Assembly (NCBI RefSeq): GCF_024380015.1
Contig: NZ_CP101508.1
Location: forward strand, 1,488,902 to 1,552,901
Length of the DNA stretch: 64,000 nt
Source of the DNA: Photobacterium atrarenae
GTDB lineage: Bacteria; Pseudomonadota; Gammaproteobacteria; Enterobacterales; Vibrionaceae
Direction of reading: 5' to 3'
The notes under the pieces are model-generated. The model was not told where the DNA came from, ran no database searches, and was given only the letters and a program-made list of their open reading frames with translations. Shown here piece by piece: positions 14,881 to 24,306 of this stretch. Within the stretch, counting starts at the first letter, position 1. Every line of letters starts with the position of its first letter. A program made the position numbers and the translations under genes.

Positions 14881-15474
14881 ATGAGCAGCATATTCAATCC
14901 CGACAAAAAGTTTACTCAGTCGGATATTGCCAAGCTCCTTGGAATTAGCGAAAGACAGGTCAGAAACCTTATGAGTCAAGGGATCTTGCCTGCTGCCAAG
15001 GGGCGGAATGGCATGGATCCTCTGGCGTGTAATCACGCTTATATCAGCTACAAATCACAGGCCAAACAGGCCGAATCAAAACCGGAAACGCCGGCAGAAA
15101 ACCCGGAAGAAGATCTGGAACTGGAAAAGAAGCGGCTGGCGAATGAAGACAAGCGCGAAACGATCGCCATGAAGCGGGCGAAGCGAGTGCTGTTTGAAAA
15201 ATCATATGGTCCGCTGCAGATCATTGTCGATACCTTGCAGCAAGTCAGCTCGCGATTAACGTCCCGCCTGGATGGTCTGCTCCCCAAAATGAAAAAAGTA
15301 TGGCCGGACATGCCGCCTGAGGCGGTTGAGGTTTTAGAGGCGGAAATAGCCGCTGCGTCAAATGAGTGTGCGGATGTTCGACCAGATTTCTCAGATTACA
15401 TGGACGGCGATCCATTCGGCGGTCCAGCGTGGCTTGTCGGGGATGAAGCGGACACCACCAGTGAGTGGAACTGA
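14881..15474 (+). CDS. Terminase small subunit (Nu1-like)
   Basis: A 197-residue protein. Residues 10-45 form a winged-helix DNA-binding domain (FTQSDIAKLLGISERQVRNL) that should recognise cosB directly upstream. The middle (65-130) is a charged helical dimer region (EEDLELEKKRLANEDKRETI) as in Nu1. The C-terminus, which binds the large subunit, is encoded in the part overlapping the terminase large gene by 113 bases. Start ATG 14881 gives the family N-terminus. Confidence 0.9.
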   Translation: MSSIFNPDKKFTQSDIAKLLGISERQVRNLMSQGILPAAKGRNGMDPLACNHAYISYKSQAKQAESKPETPAENPEEDLELEKKRLANEDKRETIAMKRAKRVLFEKSYGPLQIIVDTLQQVSSRLTSRLDGLLPKMKKVWPDMPPEAVEVLEAEIAAASNECADVRPDFSDYMDGDPFGGPAWLVGDEADTTSEWN

Positions 15475-17341
15475 GTGGGCGAATGAACACTATCGCCTGG
15501 CCGCCGGATCCTCTCAGGATGAAGGGGCCTGGGTAACACTGCCATTTCAAATCGCGATTCTGAACATGATGTGTAACCGGTCGATTCGCCGGTTAGCTTT
15601 CCAGAAATCAGCACGGATCGGTTGGTCGAAAATGTTGGTGGCAGCCGTTACCTGCATGCTGCACCAGTTCAAAACCAACACCGTGATTTATCAACCCACG
15701 GACGATGATGCCAAAGGGTTCTGCATTGATGAAATAGACGGGGCCTGGGAAGAGATGCCGATCATGCGGCGGATATTCCCGTTCCTGTTTGCCCGGGACC
15801 AAAACAACACCACCAAAAAGAAAGTCGGTCTCGGTTGGATCCTCGATATTTTGGGCGCCGCCACACCGAAGAACATGCGGCGGATCACCAAGGCGGCGTT
15901 ATTTGGCGATGAGGTCGATGGCTGGGACTGGGAGCTGGGCAAAGAAGGGGACCCGATTTCTCTGGCTCGCACCCGCCTTGAAGGTGCCGCGTTCCCGATG
16001 GAGCGCTGGGGAACGACGCCGACCAATGCCGGTGAATCCCATATCGAAAAACTGATGAAAGAGATGGAGCTGACCTTTCGGTTCTATCTCCCTTGTCCTC
16101 ACCCTCAGTGTGGCCACGAACAGGTGCTCGAGTGGGGCAGCGCCGAAACCAAGCATGGTTTCAAATGGGACAATGACCAACCGTCCATCGAGAAAAAAGC
16201 CCGGACCGCACATTACCGGTGCATCGGGTGTGAACACCCAATTTACTATCGTGATTTGCTGAAAATGGAGAAGGCCGGCCGCTGGATGGCTGAGGACTTC
16301 ACCTGGACCAAAGATGGGATCCATTTTTTCGATGGGGATGACAACCCGGTGGGTACGCCGGTTAGCGTCGGGATCCACTGCTGGGCCGCTTACAACACCA
16401 CGATGACCGATGGTTGGGTCGGCTTGGTTCGGGAGTACCTGCATAAAAGAAAGGACCCGGCCAAGCTCAAGACGTTTATCAACCTGATCCTCGGTGAACT
16501 GTGGGAAGGGGAAAACGGCGACAAGCTTGATTGGGAGCAGCTCAAGGCCCGGCGTGAGATTTGGTGGTCCGGCGAGCGAAGAAGTAACCCGGTGCCTGAT
16601 CGAGCCGTTGCCCTGACGGGTGGCATCGATACCCAGGATGATCGGGTGGAGCTGTTTGTCTGGGCCTGGGGTGCAGGTGAAGAGTGCTGGCTGGTTGCAC
16701 ATATTGTCCGGCTTGGCGACCTCTCAAGCCAGGTGCTGAAAGACACCATTGGCAAGGACTTAAACAAGACCTACAAAAAGCGCAACGGTGACGAAATGGA
16801 CGTCCAGCTTTGGTGCTGGGATGCCATGGGTCACAAGACCGATGATGTATACGAAATGAGCCGAACCCATGGGGTGCTTAGGGTGATCCCAATCCAGGGC
16901 GAAAACCAATACGGCAAGCCGATCCAGAATTTCCCGCGCAAGAAAAACAGTAAAAAAGTGTACCTGACCCGCCTCGGTACCGACGGTATCAAGCAACGGC
17001 TATACAGCCGATTGTGCCTGACACCCAAAGGCAACGAGCCGGTGCCGGGATGCGTTCACTTTCCGCTGGATGATGAGATAGCCGGCGATGAGTTTTTCAA
17101 GCAGTTGTGCTCTGCCAATAAAAAGCTGGAGCACAACAAGTCCGGTCGCCAGGTCTGGCGCTGGATAAAGCAATATCACCCATTTGATGAAGCGCTCGAT
17201 GGCTGGAACTACGCCTATGCGGCGCTCAATATCCTGATTCAAAAATTCGGCCTGGAGCTCAATGAGCCAGCGCCGGTGCAAGCGCAACAATCCTCCGGCC
17301 CCAGCATCGCTGAACTGGCCGCCCGACTGAAAGGTGGATAA
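15362..17341 (+). CDS. Terminase large subunit (GpA family)
   Basis: A 659-residue packaging motor/nuclease. A Walker-A-like QKSARIGWSK (81-90) has the lambda gpA deviation; Walker B is LFGDEVD. A CPHPQCGH...CIGCEH zinc element and the nuclease motif GGIDTQDDRVE (about 414) follow, and the C-terminal part matches gpA (RVIPIQGENQYGKPI). It cuts cos and pumps DNA into the prohead. It is complete and looks functional. The stop overlaps the W-like start by one base. Confidence 0.95.
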   Translation: MSVRMFDQISQITWTAIHSAVQRGLSGMKRTPPVSGTEWANEHYRLAAGSSQDEGAWVTLPFQIAILNMMCNRSIRRLAFQKSARIGWSKMLVAAVTCMLHQFKTNTVIYQPTDDDAKGFCIDEIDGAWEEMPIMRRIFPFLFARDQNNTTKKKVGLGWILDILGAATPKNMRRITKAALFGDEVDGWDWELGKEGDPISLARTRLEGAAFPMERWGTTPTNAGESHIEKLMKEMELTFRFYLPCPHPQCGHEQVLEWGSAETKHGFKWDNDQPSIEKKARTAHYRCIGCEHPIYYRDLLKMEKAGRWMAEDFTWTKDGIHFFDGDDNPVGTPVSVGIHCWAAYNTTMTDGWVGLVREYLHKRKDPAKLKTFINLILGELWEGENGDKLDWEQLKARREIWWSGERRSNPVPDRAVALTGGIDTQDDRVELFVWAWGAGEECWLVAHIVRLGDLSSQVLKDTIGKDLNKTYKKRNGDEMDVQLWCWDAMGHKTDDVYEMSRTHGVLRVIPIQGENQYGKPIQNFPRKKNSKKVYLTRLGTDGIKQRLYSRLCLTPKGNEPVPGCVHFPLDDEIAGDEFFKQLCSANKKLEHNKSGRQVWRWIKQYHPFDEALDGWNYAYAALNILIQKFGLELNEPAPVQAQQSSGPSIAELAARLKGG

Positions 17342-17550
17342 TGAGTTTACAAGAAAGACTGAGTGAAGCGGAGCACGCTTACCACCAGATCCAGACCGGT
17401 ACCATGGCGGTATCCATCCAGAAAGGGGACCGCCGGGTAGAGTACAACCGGGCGAACGTGCATGAGTTGCGTGCCTATATCGACGATCTCAAGGCGCAAT
17501 TAGGCATCACCAACGTTCGGCGCCGCCGTCCTGCAGGAGTCGGATTCTGA
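17341..17550 (+). CDS. Head-tail joining protein gpW
   Basis: A 69-residue gpW-family protein (LQERLSEAEHAYHQIQTGTM; VEYNRANVHELRAYI; C-terminal RRRRP). It stabilises the packaged head and forms part of the connector. Length equals lambda W (68). Single-base overlaps with terminase and portal genes show tight coupling. Confidence 0.92.
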   Translation: MSLQERLSEAEHAYHQIQTGTMAVSIQKGDRRVEYNRANVHELRAYIDDLKAQLGITNVRRRRPAGVGF

Positions 17551-19109
17551 TGAAAAACACCGGACTGTTGGCCGCAGATGGTCAGACACCATTAAGAGAG
17601 GCGGTGTTCAGAGCTGGCGGTTCAGGGTTTGGTGGTCAGATGCGAGACTGGCATCCGCCGTCAAAATCGGTGGATGCCGCTTTGCTGCCTGTTATGAAGC
17701 AGGCCAACGCTCGAACCGATGATGTGATCCGCAATAACGGCATTGCCGCGAACGGTATCCAGCTGCACAAAGACCACATCATCGGCTCAGAATTTCGTCT
17801 CAGTTATAAACCAAACTGGCTGCTGCTCGGCATCAAACCGGACAAGGGGTTTGTCCGGGAAGTGGAGGCGGTATTTCGCGATATTGCCGAAGACCCGAAC
17901 TGTTTTATTGATGCCGAGGGGCGCCGCACCTTCACCATGATGATGCGTGAGTCGACCGAGACCCATGCCTCTTCTGGTGAAATTATGGCGAAACCGGAGT
18001 GGATTGACCGGAATCATTCGCCGTTTTCAACCTGTATCCGCATGGTCTCTCCCCGGAAGGTGAACAATCCTCACTACGCCATGGATAAGCCGGAACGGCG
18101 TGGCGGGATGGATTTCAATCGCCACGGTGAAGCGGTGGCATTTCATATTGAAGAAGGGGCGGATAATTTCGGGGTGCCGAAGCAGTGGCGCCGGATCCCG
18201 AAATACACCAAGTCAGGTCGCCTCGGATTCATTCATGTTTTCGAGCCGTCTGAAGGCGGCCAGTGCCGTGGTGTGAACCGGTTCATGTCGAGTCTGGAGC
18301 AGTTGAAAATGCTCGACACTCTGCAAAACACCACCTTACAGCGCGCGGTGGTCAACGCCATGTATGCCGCCAGCATCGAGTCTGAATTGGGAACTGATCA
18401 GGCCATGGAGTTTATGTTCGGTGCATCCAAGCAGGACGGTGCAATCGGGAAGATGCTGATGGCATACGGGGATTACTACGCCTCCAATGAAGTGAAGTTC
18501 AATGGGGTGAAACTGCCTCACCTGATGCCAGGAGACAAAATTAACCTGCACAGCGCCGGCAATGCGGACAACGGGTTCGCTGCGTTGGAGCAGTCGATTA
18601 TCCGTTACATCGCGGCCGGGATCGGGGTTGACTATGCCCAGCTATCGAAAAATTACGCGCAAATGTCTTACAGCACGATCCGTGCTGCCCACAACGATTC
18701 CTGGCGCTACTTCATGGGGCGCCGAAAAATTATTGCCAACAGGTTCGCCAGCCAAATTTTCACCCTGTTGTTTGAGGAAATGTTGCTTCGCCGGTACATC
18801 ACGCTGCCGAGCAAAGCGCGGTTTGGTTTCTATGATCGCCGCCATGCCTGGACCAAATGCGACTGGATTGGCTCCGGACGCCTGGCCATTGATGGCCTGA
18901 AAGAGGTTAAGGAAGCGATTCTTCGGATTGAAGGCGGGCTTTCGACTTACGAGAAAGAGCTGGCGTTGCTGGGTGAGGATTATCAGGAAACGTTCGAGCA
19001 GCAGGTGGCGGAAATGCAAGAGCGCAAGTCGCAAGGTCTACCGCCCCCAAGCTGGGTGAAATTGCAGGCGCTTGCGCCGGACAACCCAAACGAGAGCCCA
19101 AATGAATAG
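17550..19109 (+). CDS. Portal protein (lambda gpB family)
   Basis: A 519-residue portal protein, close in length to lambda gpB (533). The N-terminal block RDWHPPSKSVDAALLPVMKQ and the central IAAGIGVDYAQLSKNYAQMS are the family hallmarks. It forms the dodecameric DNA entry ring in the prohead. It overlaps the protease gene by 8 bases. No truncation is seen. Confidence 0.94.
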   Translation: MKNTGLLAADGQTPLREAVFRAGGSGFGGQMRDWHPPSKSVDAALLPVMKQANARTDDVIRNNGIAANGIQLHKDHIIGSEFRLSYKPNWLLLGIKPDKGFVREVEAVFRDIAEDPNCFIDAEGRRTFTMMMRESTETHASSGEIMAKPEWIDRNHSPFSTCIRMVSPRKVNNPHYAMDKPERRGGMDFNRHGEAVAFHIEEGADNFGVPKQWRRIPKYTKSGRLGFIHVFEPSEGGQCRGVNRFMSSLEQLKMLDTLQNTTLQRAVVNAMYAASIESELGTDQAMEFMFGASKQDGAIGKMLMAYGDYYASNEVKFNGVKLPHLMPGDKINLHSAGNADNGFAALEQSIIRYIAAGIGVDYAQLSKNYAQMSYSTIRAAHNDSWRYFMGRRKIIANRFASQIFTLLFEEMLLRRYITLPSKARFGFYDRRHAWTKCDWIGSGRLAIDGLKEVKEAILRIEGGLSTYEKELALLGEDYQETFEQQVAEMQERKSQGLPPPSWVKLQALAPDNPNESPNE

Positions 19110-20451
19110 CTTACAACATCTGATCAGCAACACCTTTAACCGGCCGCTGGCGCTGGAAGCGGGGTATGCCCGGGTATTCTTCTCGGCATTGAGTCAGCGC
19201 CTGGGCAACGTGGTGCAACTGACGGATACCGACGGGGTTGTGTTGCGCGAGCAGGAGATGGAAAAAGTCGCTTCCGGCTTTAGTCGCGGCCGTGCCAGCA
19301 ATCGCAGTTACCAGGTGGTGAATGGCATTGCGGTGATCCCGATTGATGGCTCCCTGGTGCATAAATACGGCCACGTGAAGCCGTATTCAGGCATGACCGG
19401 CTATGACGGCATTATGTACCGCCTCACCGAAGCGGTGAGTGATCCGGAGGTTAAAGCTCTCATGCTGGATATGAACACGCCCGGCGGCATGGTCGCCGGG
19501 TGTTTTGATCTGGCGGACAAAATAGCGGAGCTTCGCAAAGTTAAACCGATTTGGTCTCTGGGCTACGACATGCACTGCAGCGCGGGCCAGATGATCGCCA
19601 GCGCCTGTACTCGCCGTTTGATCACGCAGACCGGCATTGCCGGGTCGGTCGGGGTCATCATGGCTCACACCAATCTTGAAAAGATGCTCAATCAGCAAGG
19701 GGTGGAAATCACCCTGGTCACCGCCGGTGACCATAAATCTGATGGCAACCCTTACCAGTCACTCCCCAAAGAAGTGCGGGAAAAATGGCAAAGCGAAGCG
19801 GAATCAACCCGTCAGATGTTTGCCGGCAAGGCCGCGCAATACATGGGCATTGATGTGAAAAAAGTTTTGGCGACCGAAGCGCAGGTTTATGAAGGCCAGG
19901 CGGCGGTCGACGTGGGCTTCGCAGATGAAGTCGTGAACGGTCTGGATGCGATTCAGCTGATGGCCGAATCTTTCAACAAGCAATCAAGCAAATTTGATAT
20001 GGGAGCCGCAATGACGGACAAGAATGCAACGAAACCTGCCGCAGCTGCGAAACCACAAGTGGCTGCTGCCCCTCAACCGGCTGCGGAAACTGAACCGACT
20101 CAGGAAGAGCTGAATCCGGCGCCAGCACCTCAGGCGTCAGCCCCGGAAAGCGACCCCGATCCCGCGACACAGGAGCGTGAACGCTGCATGGGGATCCTGG
20201 GCCTTGAAGAAAGCAAAGGCCGAGAAGCGCTGGCGCACCAGCTGGCCAACAACCCGAAAATTTCGGTTGAAGATGCCAAAGCCTTTCTATCGGCGGCGCC
20301 GGTGAGCGCCGTGAGCCAGAACAATGCGGCTTTGCAAACTTTGTCTGCCGAACATGGGGACCCGTTGGGGCAGGATGTCAGCTCCGGTGATGTGACCGAT
20401 GAACAGCAAAATATCAACGCACTCGCTGCCTCATACACCCGTATCGATTAA
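19102..20451 (+). CDS. S49-family capsid protease/scaffold (lambda gpC)
   Basis: A 449-residue protein starting at ATG 19102. Residues 75-300 form a SppA/S49 serine protease: nucleophile Ser160 in CSAGQMIASA and general-base Lys212 in GDHKSDGNPY. Residues 304-449 are the scaffold part, rich in Ala/Pro/Glu and probably disordered. It processes the prohead. The internal in-frame start at 20011 gives the separate scaffold protein, as with lambda C and Nu3. Confidence 0.92.
   Translation: MNSLQHLISNTFNRPLALEAGYARVFFSALSQRLGNVVQLTDTDGVVLREQEMEKVASGFSRGRASNRSYQVVNGIAVIPIDGSLVHKYGHVKPYSGMTGYDGIMYRLTEAVSDPEVKALMLDMNTPGGMVAGCFDLADKIAELRKVKPIWSLGYDMHCSAGQMIASACTRRLITQTGIAGSVGVIMAHTNLEKMLNQQGVEITLVTAGDHKSDGNPYQSLPKEVREKWQSEAESTRQMFAGKAAQYMGIDVKKVLATEAQVYEGQAAVDVGFADEVVNGLDAIQLMAESFNKQSSKFDMGAAMTDKNATKPAAAAKPQVAAAPQPAAETEPTQEELNPAPAPQASAPESDPDPATQERERCMGILGLEESKGREALAHQLANNPKISVEDAKAFLSAAPVSAVSQNNAALQTLSAEHGDPLGQDVSSGDVTDEQQNINALAASYTRID
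20011..20451 (+). CDS. Nested scaffolding protein (Nu3-like)
   Basis: A 146-residue product from ATG 20011 inside and in frame with the protease gene. GGGAG stands 6-7 bases upstream. The sequence (Ala/Pro/Glu-rich, then a helical region LEESKGREALAHQLANNP) suits a prohead scaffold. The nested arrangement copies lambda C/Nu3. Separate production is inferred from the ribosome site and the family. Confidence 0.75.
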   Translation: MTDKNATKPAAAAKPQVAAAPQPAAETEPTQEELNPAPAPQASAPESDPDPATQERERCMGILGLEESKGREALAHQLANNPKISVEDAKAFLSAAPVSAVSQNNAALQTLSAEHGDPLGQDVSSGDVTDEQQNINALAASYTRID

Positions 20452-20462
20452 GGACAACCTCA

Positions 20463-20804
20463 ATGAGCGAAGTAACAGAATACGTTCCAGATGATTATTT
20501 GATTGGTGCTCCCGTCACCACCCGCGCCACGATCAAAGCCGGCGAAACCTTCCCGGCTCGAACGCCGTTGATGTTCGATGCCACGGATACCGCCGCATTG
20601 GTGAAGTGGGACGGTACACCAGGTAAGGCGGTGGCCATGTCGGCCCGCAATGTGACAGACACAGGTTCGGATCAACTTTCGACGATTTATACCCAAGGGG
20701 GATTCCGGATTGGTTTTGTGAACTGGCCGGATACTGTCACCACCGAAAAAGCTAAACGCGCAGCATTCCTGGGGAGTGCTGTGTACGTCGACGACGAATA
20801 CTAA
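20463..20804 (+). CDS. Head decoration protein (gpD)
   Basis: A 113-residue gpD-family protein, near the lambda length (110). TPLMFDATDTAALVKWDG and KAVAMSARNV are family-like blocks. It binds as trimers on the expanded capsid and stabilises the packed head. It follows AAGGA and stands between scaffold and major capsid genes. Confidence 0.92.
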   Translation: MSEVTEYVPDDYLIGAPVTTRATIKAGETFPARTPLMFDATDTAALVKWDGTPGKAVAMSARNVTDTGSDQLSTIYTQGGFRIGFVNWPDTVTTEKAKRAAFLGSAVYVDDEY

Positions 20805-20837
20805 GTCGTTTCCCTCCGAATTTAGAAAGAGCTAACT

Positions 20838-21875
20838 ATGCCTGATAATTTCACTACACGTGAACTGCTGGGTGCGATTACGCAAGCCGGTATTCGTCGT
20901 GACAACTTTTTCATGCGCTTCTTTTTCCGTGAGTCATACACCTTTAAAACGGAAAAAGTCGACCTGGATATGATCCCGAACAAGACCAAGATTGCAGCCT
21001 ATTGCTCGCCGATGATTGGTGCGACACCGGATCGCAATCAGGGTTTCAAAACCTCAACCTTCAAGCCTGCCTACGTGAAATCCAAGCACATTGTCAGCGC
21101 AAACCAGAGCATCAAACGACGCCCGGGTGAGCCCGTGCGGGGCACCATGTCTGCCGGTGAACGATTGAATGCCATCGTGATGCAGAATATGGACATCGAA
21201 GAGCAGGCGGTGCGCGACCGTGAAGAGCTGATGTGTGCAGAAATGGTGTATGACGGTAAAACAATCATTGATAGCCCATTTATTGAAGAGCCGTATGAAA
21301 TTGATGCCGGGCGGCATCCGGATAACAACATCACCCTGTTGTCTGCGACGATGTGGGCTAATCAGGATCGCCAGACCTACAATATCGTCGCCGATATTGA
21401 AAAATGGGCGGCCCAGTCCGAAGGGCTGACCAACACAATCATCGCCGATCCGAAAACATGGGCGCTGATGTGTGAGTTTAAGTCGTTCAATGACAAGCTT
21501 GAAACCCGCCGCGGCTCCAAATCTCAGCTGGAAACCGCACTGAAAGATCTGGGTGCAACTGTCAGCATCAAAGGCAACCTGGGTGATGTGACCATCATTG
21601 TGGTTGACGAAGAGTACATCGACCGCGATGGCAGCACTAAAAAAGTCCAGCGTGACTTCCACTTGATCCTGGCGCATACCGCGGTTCGTGGTGCTCGCTT
21701 GTATGGTCAAATCCAGGATCTGGCTGCCCAGACTGAGGGCTTTGACGAGGCAGAGCGCTACGTCAAGGACTGGACCGAAGGTGGTGACCCGGCGGTGCGC
21801 CAGACTAAGACGGAATCGGCGCCGGCGATGTACCTGATTGATGTCAACAAAGTGGTGGTTGTGAAAGTGGGCTAA
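20838..21875 (+). CDS. Major capsid protein (gpE)
   Basis: A 345-residue lambda-E-family capsid protein (lambda E is 341). It begins FTTRELLGAI and contains FFFRESYTF near the N-terminus and AMYLIDVNKVVVVKV at the C-terminus, as in gpE. The HK97 fold is expected. A terminator-like hairpin follows 27 bases after the stop, which may set the high ratio of capsid to downstream tail proteins. Confidence 0.95.
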   Translation: MPDNFTTRELLGAITQAGIRRDNFFMRFFFRESYTFKTEKVDLDMIPNKTKIAAYCSPMIGATPDRNQGFKTSTFKPAYVKSKHIVSANQSIKRRPGEPVRGTMSAGERLNAIVMQNMDIEEQAVRDREELMCAEMVYDGKTIIDSPFIEEPYEIDAGRHPDNNITLLSATMWANQDRQTYNIVADIEKWAAQSEGLTNTIIADPKTWALMCEFKSFNDKLETRRGSKSQLETALKDLGATVSIKGNLGDVTIIVVDEEYIDRDGSTKKVQRDFHLILAHTAVRGARLYGQIQDLAAQTEGFDEAERYVKDWTEGGDPAVRQTKTESAPAMYLIDVNKVVVVKVG

Positions 21876-21901
21876 CCCCTTTTCCTGCTGAGATTAACAG
21901 G

Positions 21902-21924
21902 ATGGGGCCTTGCGCCCCATTTTT
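21902..21924 (+). terminator. Terminator-like hairpin after the major capsid gene
   Basis: Perfect ATGGGGC-cttgc-GCCCCAT stem followed by five T, within the late operon. It is likely a partial terminator or a 3'-end stabiliser for capsid mRNA. Confidence 0.7.
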
Positions 21925-21939
21925 GATGGGATCAACAAA

Positions 21940-22443
21940 ATGAGCCGTAAAGACAATCTGAAAAAACGCATTGATGCGCTGTGCCAGGAGCTGGGGATTT
22001 CTGATGTGCCTTACCGTGATACGTCCACGGAGACCCAGCTCAATACCATGATTGATGAACTGGAAGCCAAGCTGCCCGGTGAGGATGAATCGGATGATGA
22101 AATCACTCAAGACGAAGAAGCAGGCCCCGAAACGCAAACATCTGACATTGAGGATCACGCCGGTGGTGAAAGCAACGAAGCCGCGAACCCGGTTCAGGAT
22201 CAGACAGAAGTCCTTGTCGGTGTCGGTGATTTTCCGCCCGGCGCGTCGTTAAACGACGAGCGAGTGCCTCAGGCCAAGGTCAATGATGAAGGACTGATTC
22301 AGGTTAAAGTGCTGAGCTCGTTTCAGTGCCAAGTCGGCGACCATCCGAAGTTGCTGAAAGTCGGTGAAGAGCCGTATCTGGATGAAGACACAGCGATGGA
22401 AGCGGTTGAAGCCGGAGTCGCGGTAATTATCGCGACCCTGTAA
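21940..22443 (+). CDS. DNA-packaging protein gpFI-like
   Basis: A 167-residue protein from ATG 21940. The N-terminal helical part (RKDNLKKRIDALCQELGI) and the acidic central linker fit lambda gpFI, which helps terminase dock on the prohead. The C-terminal 60 residues (VKVLSSFQCQVGDHPKLLKV) form a small beta domain. The position between E and FII is the main support. Confidence 0.75.
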   Translation: MSRKDNLKKRIDALCQELGISDVPYRDTSTETQLNTMIDELEAKLPGEDESDDEITQDEEAGPETQTSDIEDHAGGESNEAANPVQDQTEVLVGVGDFPPGASLNDERVPQAKVNDEGLIQVKVLSSFQCQVGDHPKLLKVGEEPYLDEDTAMEAVEAGVAVIIATL

Positions 22444-22452
22444 GGGGGCGGC

Positions 22453-22743
22453 ATGTTCGACAATCGATTTGACCAGGCGATGGAAAAAGCCGACCAGACG
22501 ATCTGGTCGGCTTTTTCGATTCAGGTGCGGGTGAACGGTGGTGACCCGGTTTCAGCCGTTTATGACGAAACCCCGATCGAGTTTGATTCGATGTCAGGGG
22601 CGCTCCGGAAACTGTCGTTCCTGGCGTCTTCTGGCGTTCGGGTTCGCAAAGGGGACGTGATTGAGTTCGTCAAAACCGGGAAAAAAGCCACGGTCACCTC
22701 AGGCCCTTATCTGGATGGCGGAAATTTTGTGGTGAATCTATGA
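22453..22743 (+). CDS. Head-tail attachment protein gpFII-like
   Basis: A 96-residue protein of the phage head-tail attachment type (lambda FII is 117 residues). It has a beta-barrel character (SFLASSGVRVRKGDVIEFV, then TSGPYLDGGNFVVNL). It caps the connector and provides the tail docking surface. It overlaps the Z-like gene by four bases. Confidence 0.8.
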   Translation: MFDNRFDQAMEKADQTIWSAFSIQVRVNGGDPVSAVYDETPIEFDSMSGALRKLSFLASSGVRVRKGDVIEFVKTGKKATVTSGPYLDGGNFVVNL

Positions 22744-23369
22744 ATCAGATGGATCGGGAGTTGGTCCAGGCGGTGAAAAACCTGTCATCCCTGCAAGAGT
22801 CAGCGGTGCCGAAAGCCAGCGCGATGGCGATCAACCGGGTGGCGACCCGGGCGGTTTCCCGGTCTGTCAAAGACACCGCCAAAACGGTTCGGATTAAGCA
22901 AAAGGTGATCCGGCCCCGGGCCACGATAAAAAAGGCCAGCGGCAAAATGCCGGTGGCTTATGTGCGGGTACGTCGGTTCGATGTGCCGGCGATTTCGATT
23001 GCTACCGCCAGAACCCAAATCCGGCGCAAAAAAGGCCGGATGCAGGTCAGCGGTGTCAGCCGGAACAGCCGGGGCCGGTTCAGCCAGCGTCAGCACTCAG
23101 GCAATACCGCGATCGTGGTTGGCCGGCACAAGTTTGCGAATGCATTTTTGCAGCGGCTGAAAAACGGGCGCTGGCACATCATGCAGCGAACCTCAGATAG
23201 CCGTTATCCAATTCAGGTGTGCAAGGTGCCCATCGTCAATGAAATCACCCGGGCCTTTAAACACCACAGCCAGACACTGATGAAAACAGATATGCCGAAG
23301 GAGCTGTCCAGCGCGATGGGGCAGCAAATCCGGCTGATTGTACGGAGGGAGGTGGGACGTGGACATTAA
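22740..23369 (+). CDS. Minor tail protein gpZ-like
   Basis: A 209-residue, very basic protein in the lambda Z position (Z is 192). The N-terminal AMAINRVATRAVSRSVKDTA followed by RIKQKVIRP is typical of the family, which is needed for correct DNA placement at the head-tail joint. It overlaps the U-like gene by 11 bases. No membrane segment. Confidence 0.88.
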   Translation: MNQMDRELVQAVKNLSSLQESAVPKASAMAINRVATRAVSRSVKDTAKTVRIKQKVIRPRATIKKASGKMPVAYVRVRRFDVPAISIATARTQIRRKKGRMQVSGVSRNSRGRFSQRQHSGNTAIVVGRHKFANAFLQRLKNGRWHIMQRTSDSRYPIQVCKVPIVNEITRAFKHHSQTLMKTDMPKELSSAMGQQIRLIVRREVGRGH

Positions 23370-23802
23370 CAACCGGATCCGAGAGCAGGTCCTGGCAGAT
23401 TTAGAGGCCGGGATGAATTCCGGCGGGACAAGCCTGATCCGGTCATTTCATAACGGCCTGCCGTTGTTCCTCGCAGTGCCGGAGCCCAATAGCTTTGATG
23501 ATGACGGGGATGTTCCGGCGCTGGCGGTCTCGATTGCAGAAGGCACGCCATCCGGGGACAGCTTTGATGACATCACCTGGCAGGCCACCATGACGGTCCG
23601 GATTTATCTCCAGGCGTCGAATGTGGTTGACCAAAGCCTGGATGAAATTGGCCAGTCCGTGCTGAACATCATTGATACCCATTACGACGCCAATGGCCTG
23701 CTGGAGCTGTGCAACCGCTCCGGTTTTGACTACGGCCGCGATGACGAGCAGCCATGGGGCACGCTCGATTTGTACTTTTCAATAAAATACACAGAAGGGT
23801 AA
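23359..23802 (+). CDS. Tail terminator protein gpU-like
   Basis: A 147-residue protein; GTG 23359 is chosen for the GGAGG upstream and the family N-terminus (INNRIREQVLADLEAG). gpU forms the hexameric ring that stops tail-tube growth. Features such as WQATMTVRIYLQASNVVDQ match the family. Length is near lambda U (131). Confidence 0.88.
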   Translation: MDINNRIREQVLADLEAGMNSGGTSLIRSFHNGLPLFLAVPEPNSFDDDGDVPALAVSIAEGTPSGDSFDDITWQATMTVRIYLQASNVVDQSLDEIGQSVLNIIDTHYDANGLLELCNRSGFDYGRDDEQPWGTLDLYFSIKYTEG

Positions 23803-23805
23803 AGC

Positions 23806-24294
23806 ATGTCAGATCCAACCAAACCCGAAAAAGGCGCCGGGACGACGTTCTGTCGCCTGAATGATGGCGTTGAAATTACCAGCGTCACGGATTACACCGA
23901 TGATACCCCCTGGATGAAAATCGCCGACATCAAAGAGCTTCAGCCGGGTGAAATCACGGTTGAAGATGAAGCGGATGATTACCTCGATGATCCGGAAGCG
24001 GATTGGGATAAAACCAGCCCGGGCAAAAAGAGCGCCGGTGAAACATCCGTGACGATCGCCTGGAAGCCGGGAGACACGGCTCAGCAGCAGCTGGATAAAG
24101 ATGTGGCTGATGGCACGGTGACTCACTATCGCGCGAAATACCCGAATGGGGCGGTGGATGTCTGGTATGGCTACGTGAACTCGCTGGGTAAAGCGATCCC
24201 TCGAAACGAGAAAATGACCCGCTCTTTCAAAATCAAAAACGTCGGCAAGCCGAAAACAGCGGAAGAGCTGCTGGCTGCCGCGCCGGCAGCGTAA
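23806..24294 (+). CDS. Major tail tube protein gpV-like
   Basis: A 162-residue tube protein with KGAGTTFCRLNDG at the N-terminus and VTIAWKPGDTAQQQ in the centre, as in gpV. It ends after the tube domain: the C-terminal Ig-like domain of lambda gpV (total 246 residues) is absent. It forms stacked hexameric rings. Standard spacing on both sides. Confidence 0.9.
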   Translation: MSDPTKPEKGAGTTFCRLNDGVEITSVTDYTDDTPWMKIADIKELQPGEITVEDEADDYLDDPEADWDKTSPGKKSAGETSVTIAWKPGDTAQQQLDKDVADGTVTHYRAKYPNGAVDVWYGYVNSLGKAIPRNEKMTRSFKIKNVGKPKTAEELLAAAPAA

Positions 24295-24306
24295 TGGGGT
24301 GATGGC

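Noticed and set aside
15899..16702. 267-codon minus-strand frame within the terminase gene
   Set aside because: Antisense shadow of the high-GC third-position codons of the terminase large subunit; no start signal or family resemblance.
21054..21710. 218-codon minus-strand frame in the major capsid gene
   Set aside because: Shadow of the capsid gene; repeated Phe/His composition typical of antisense translation.
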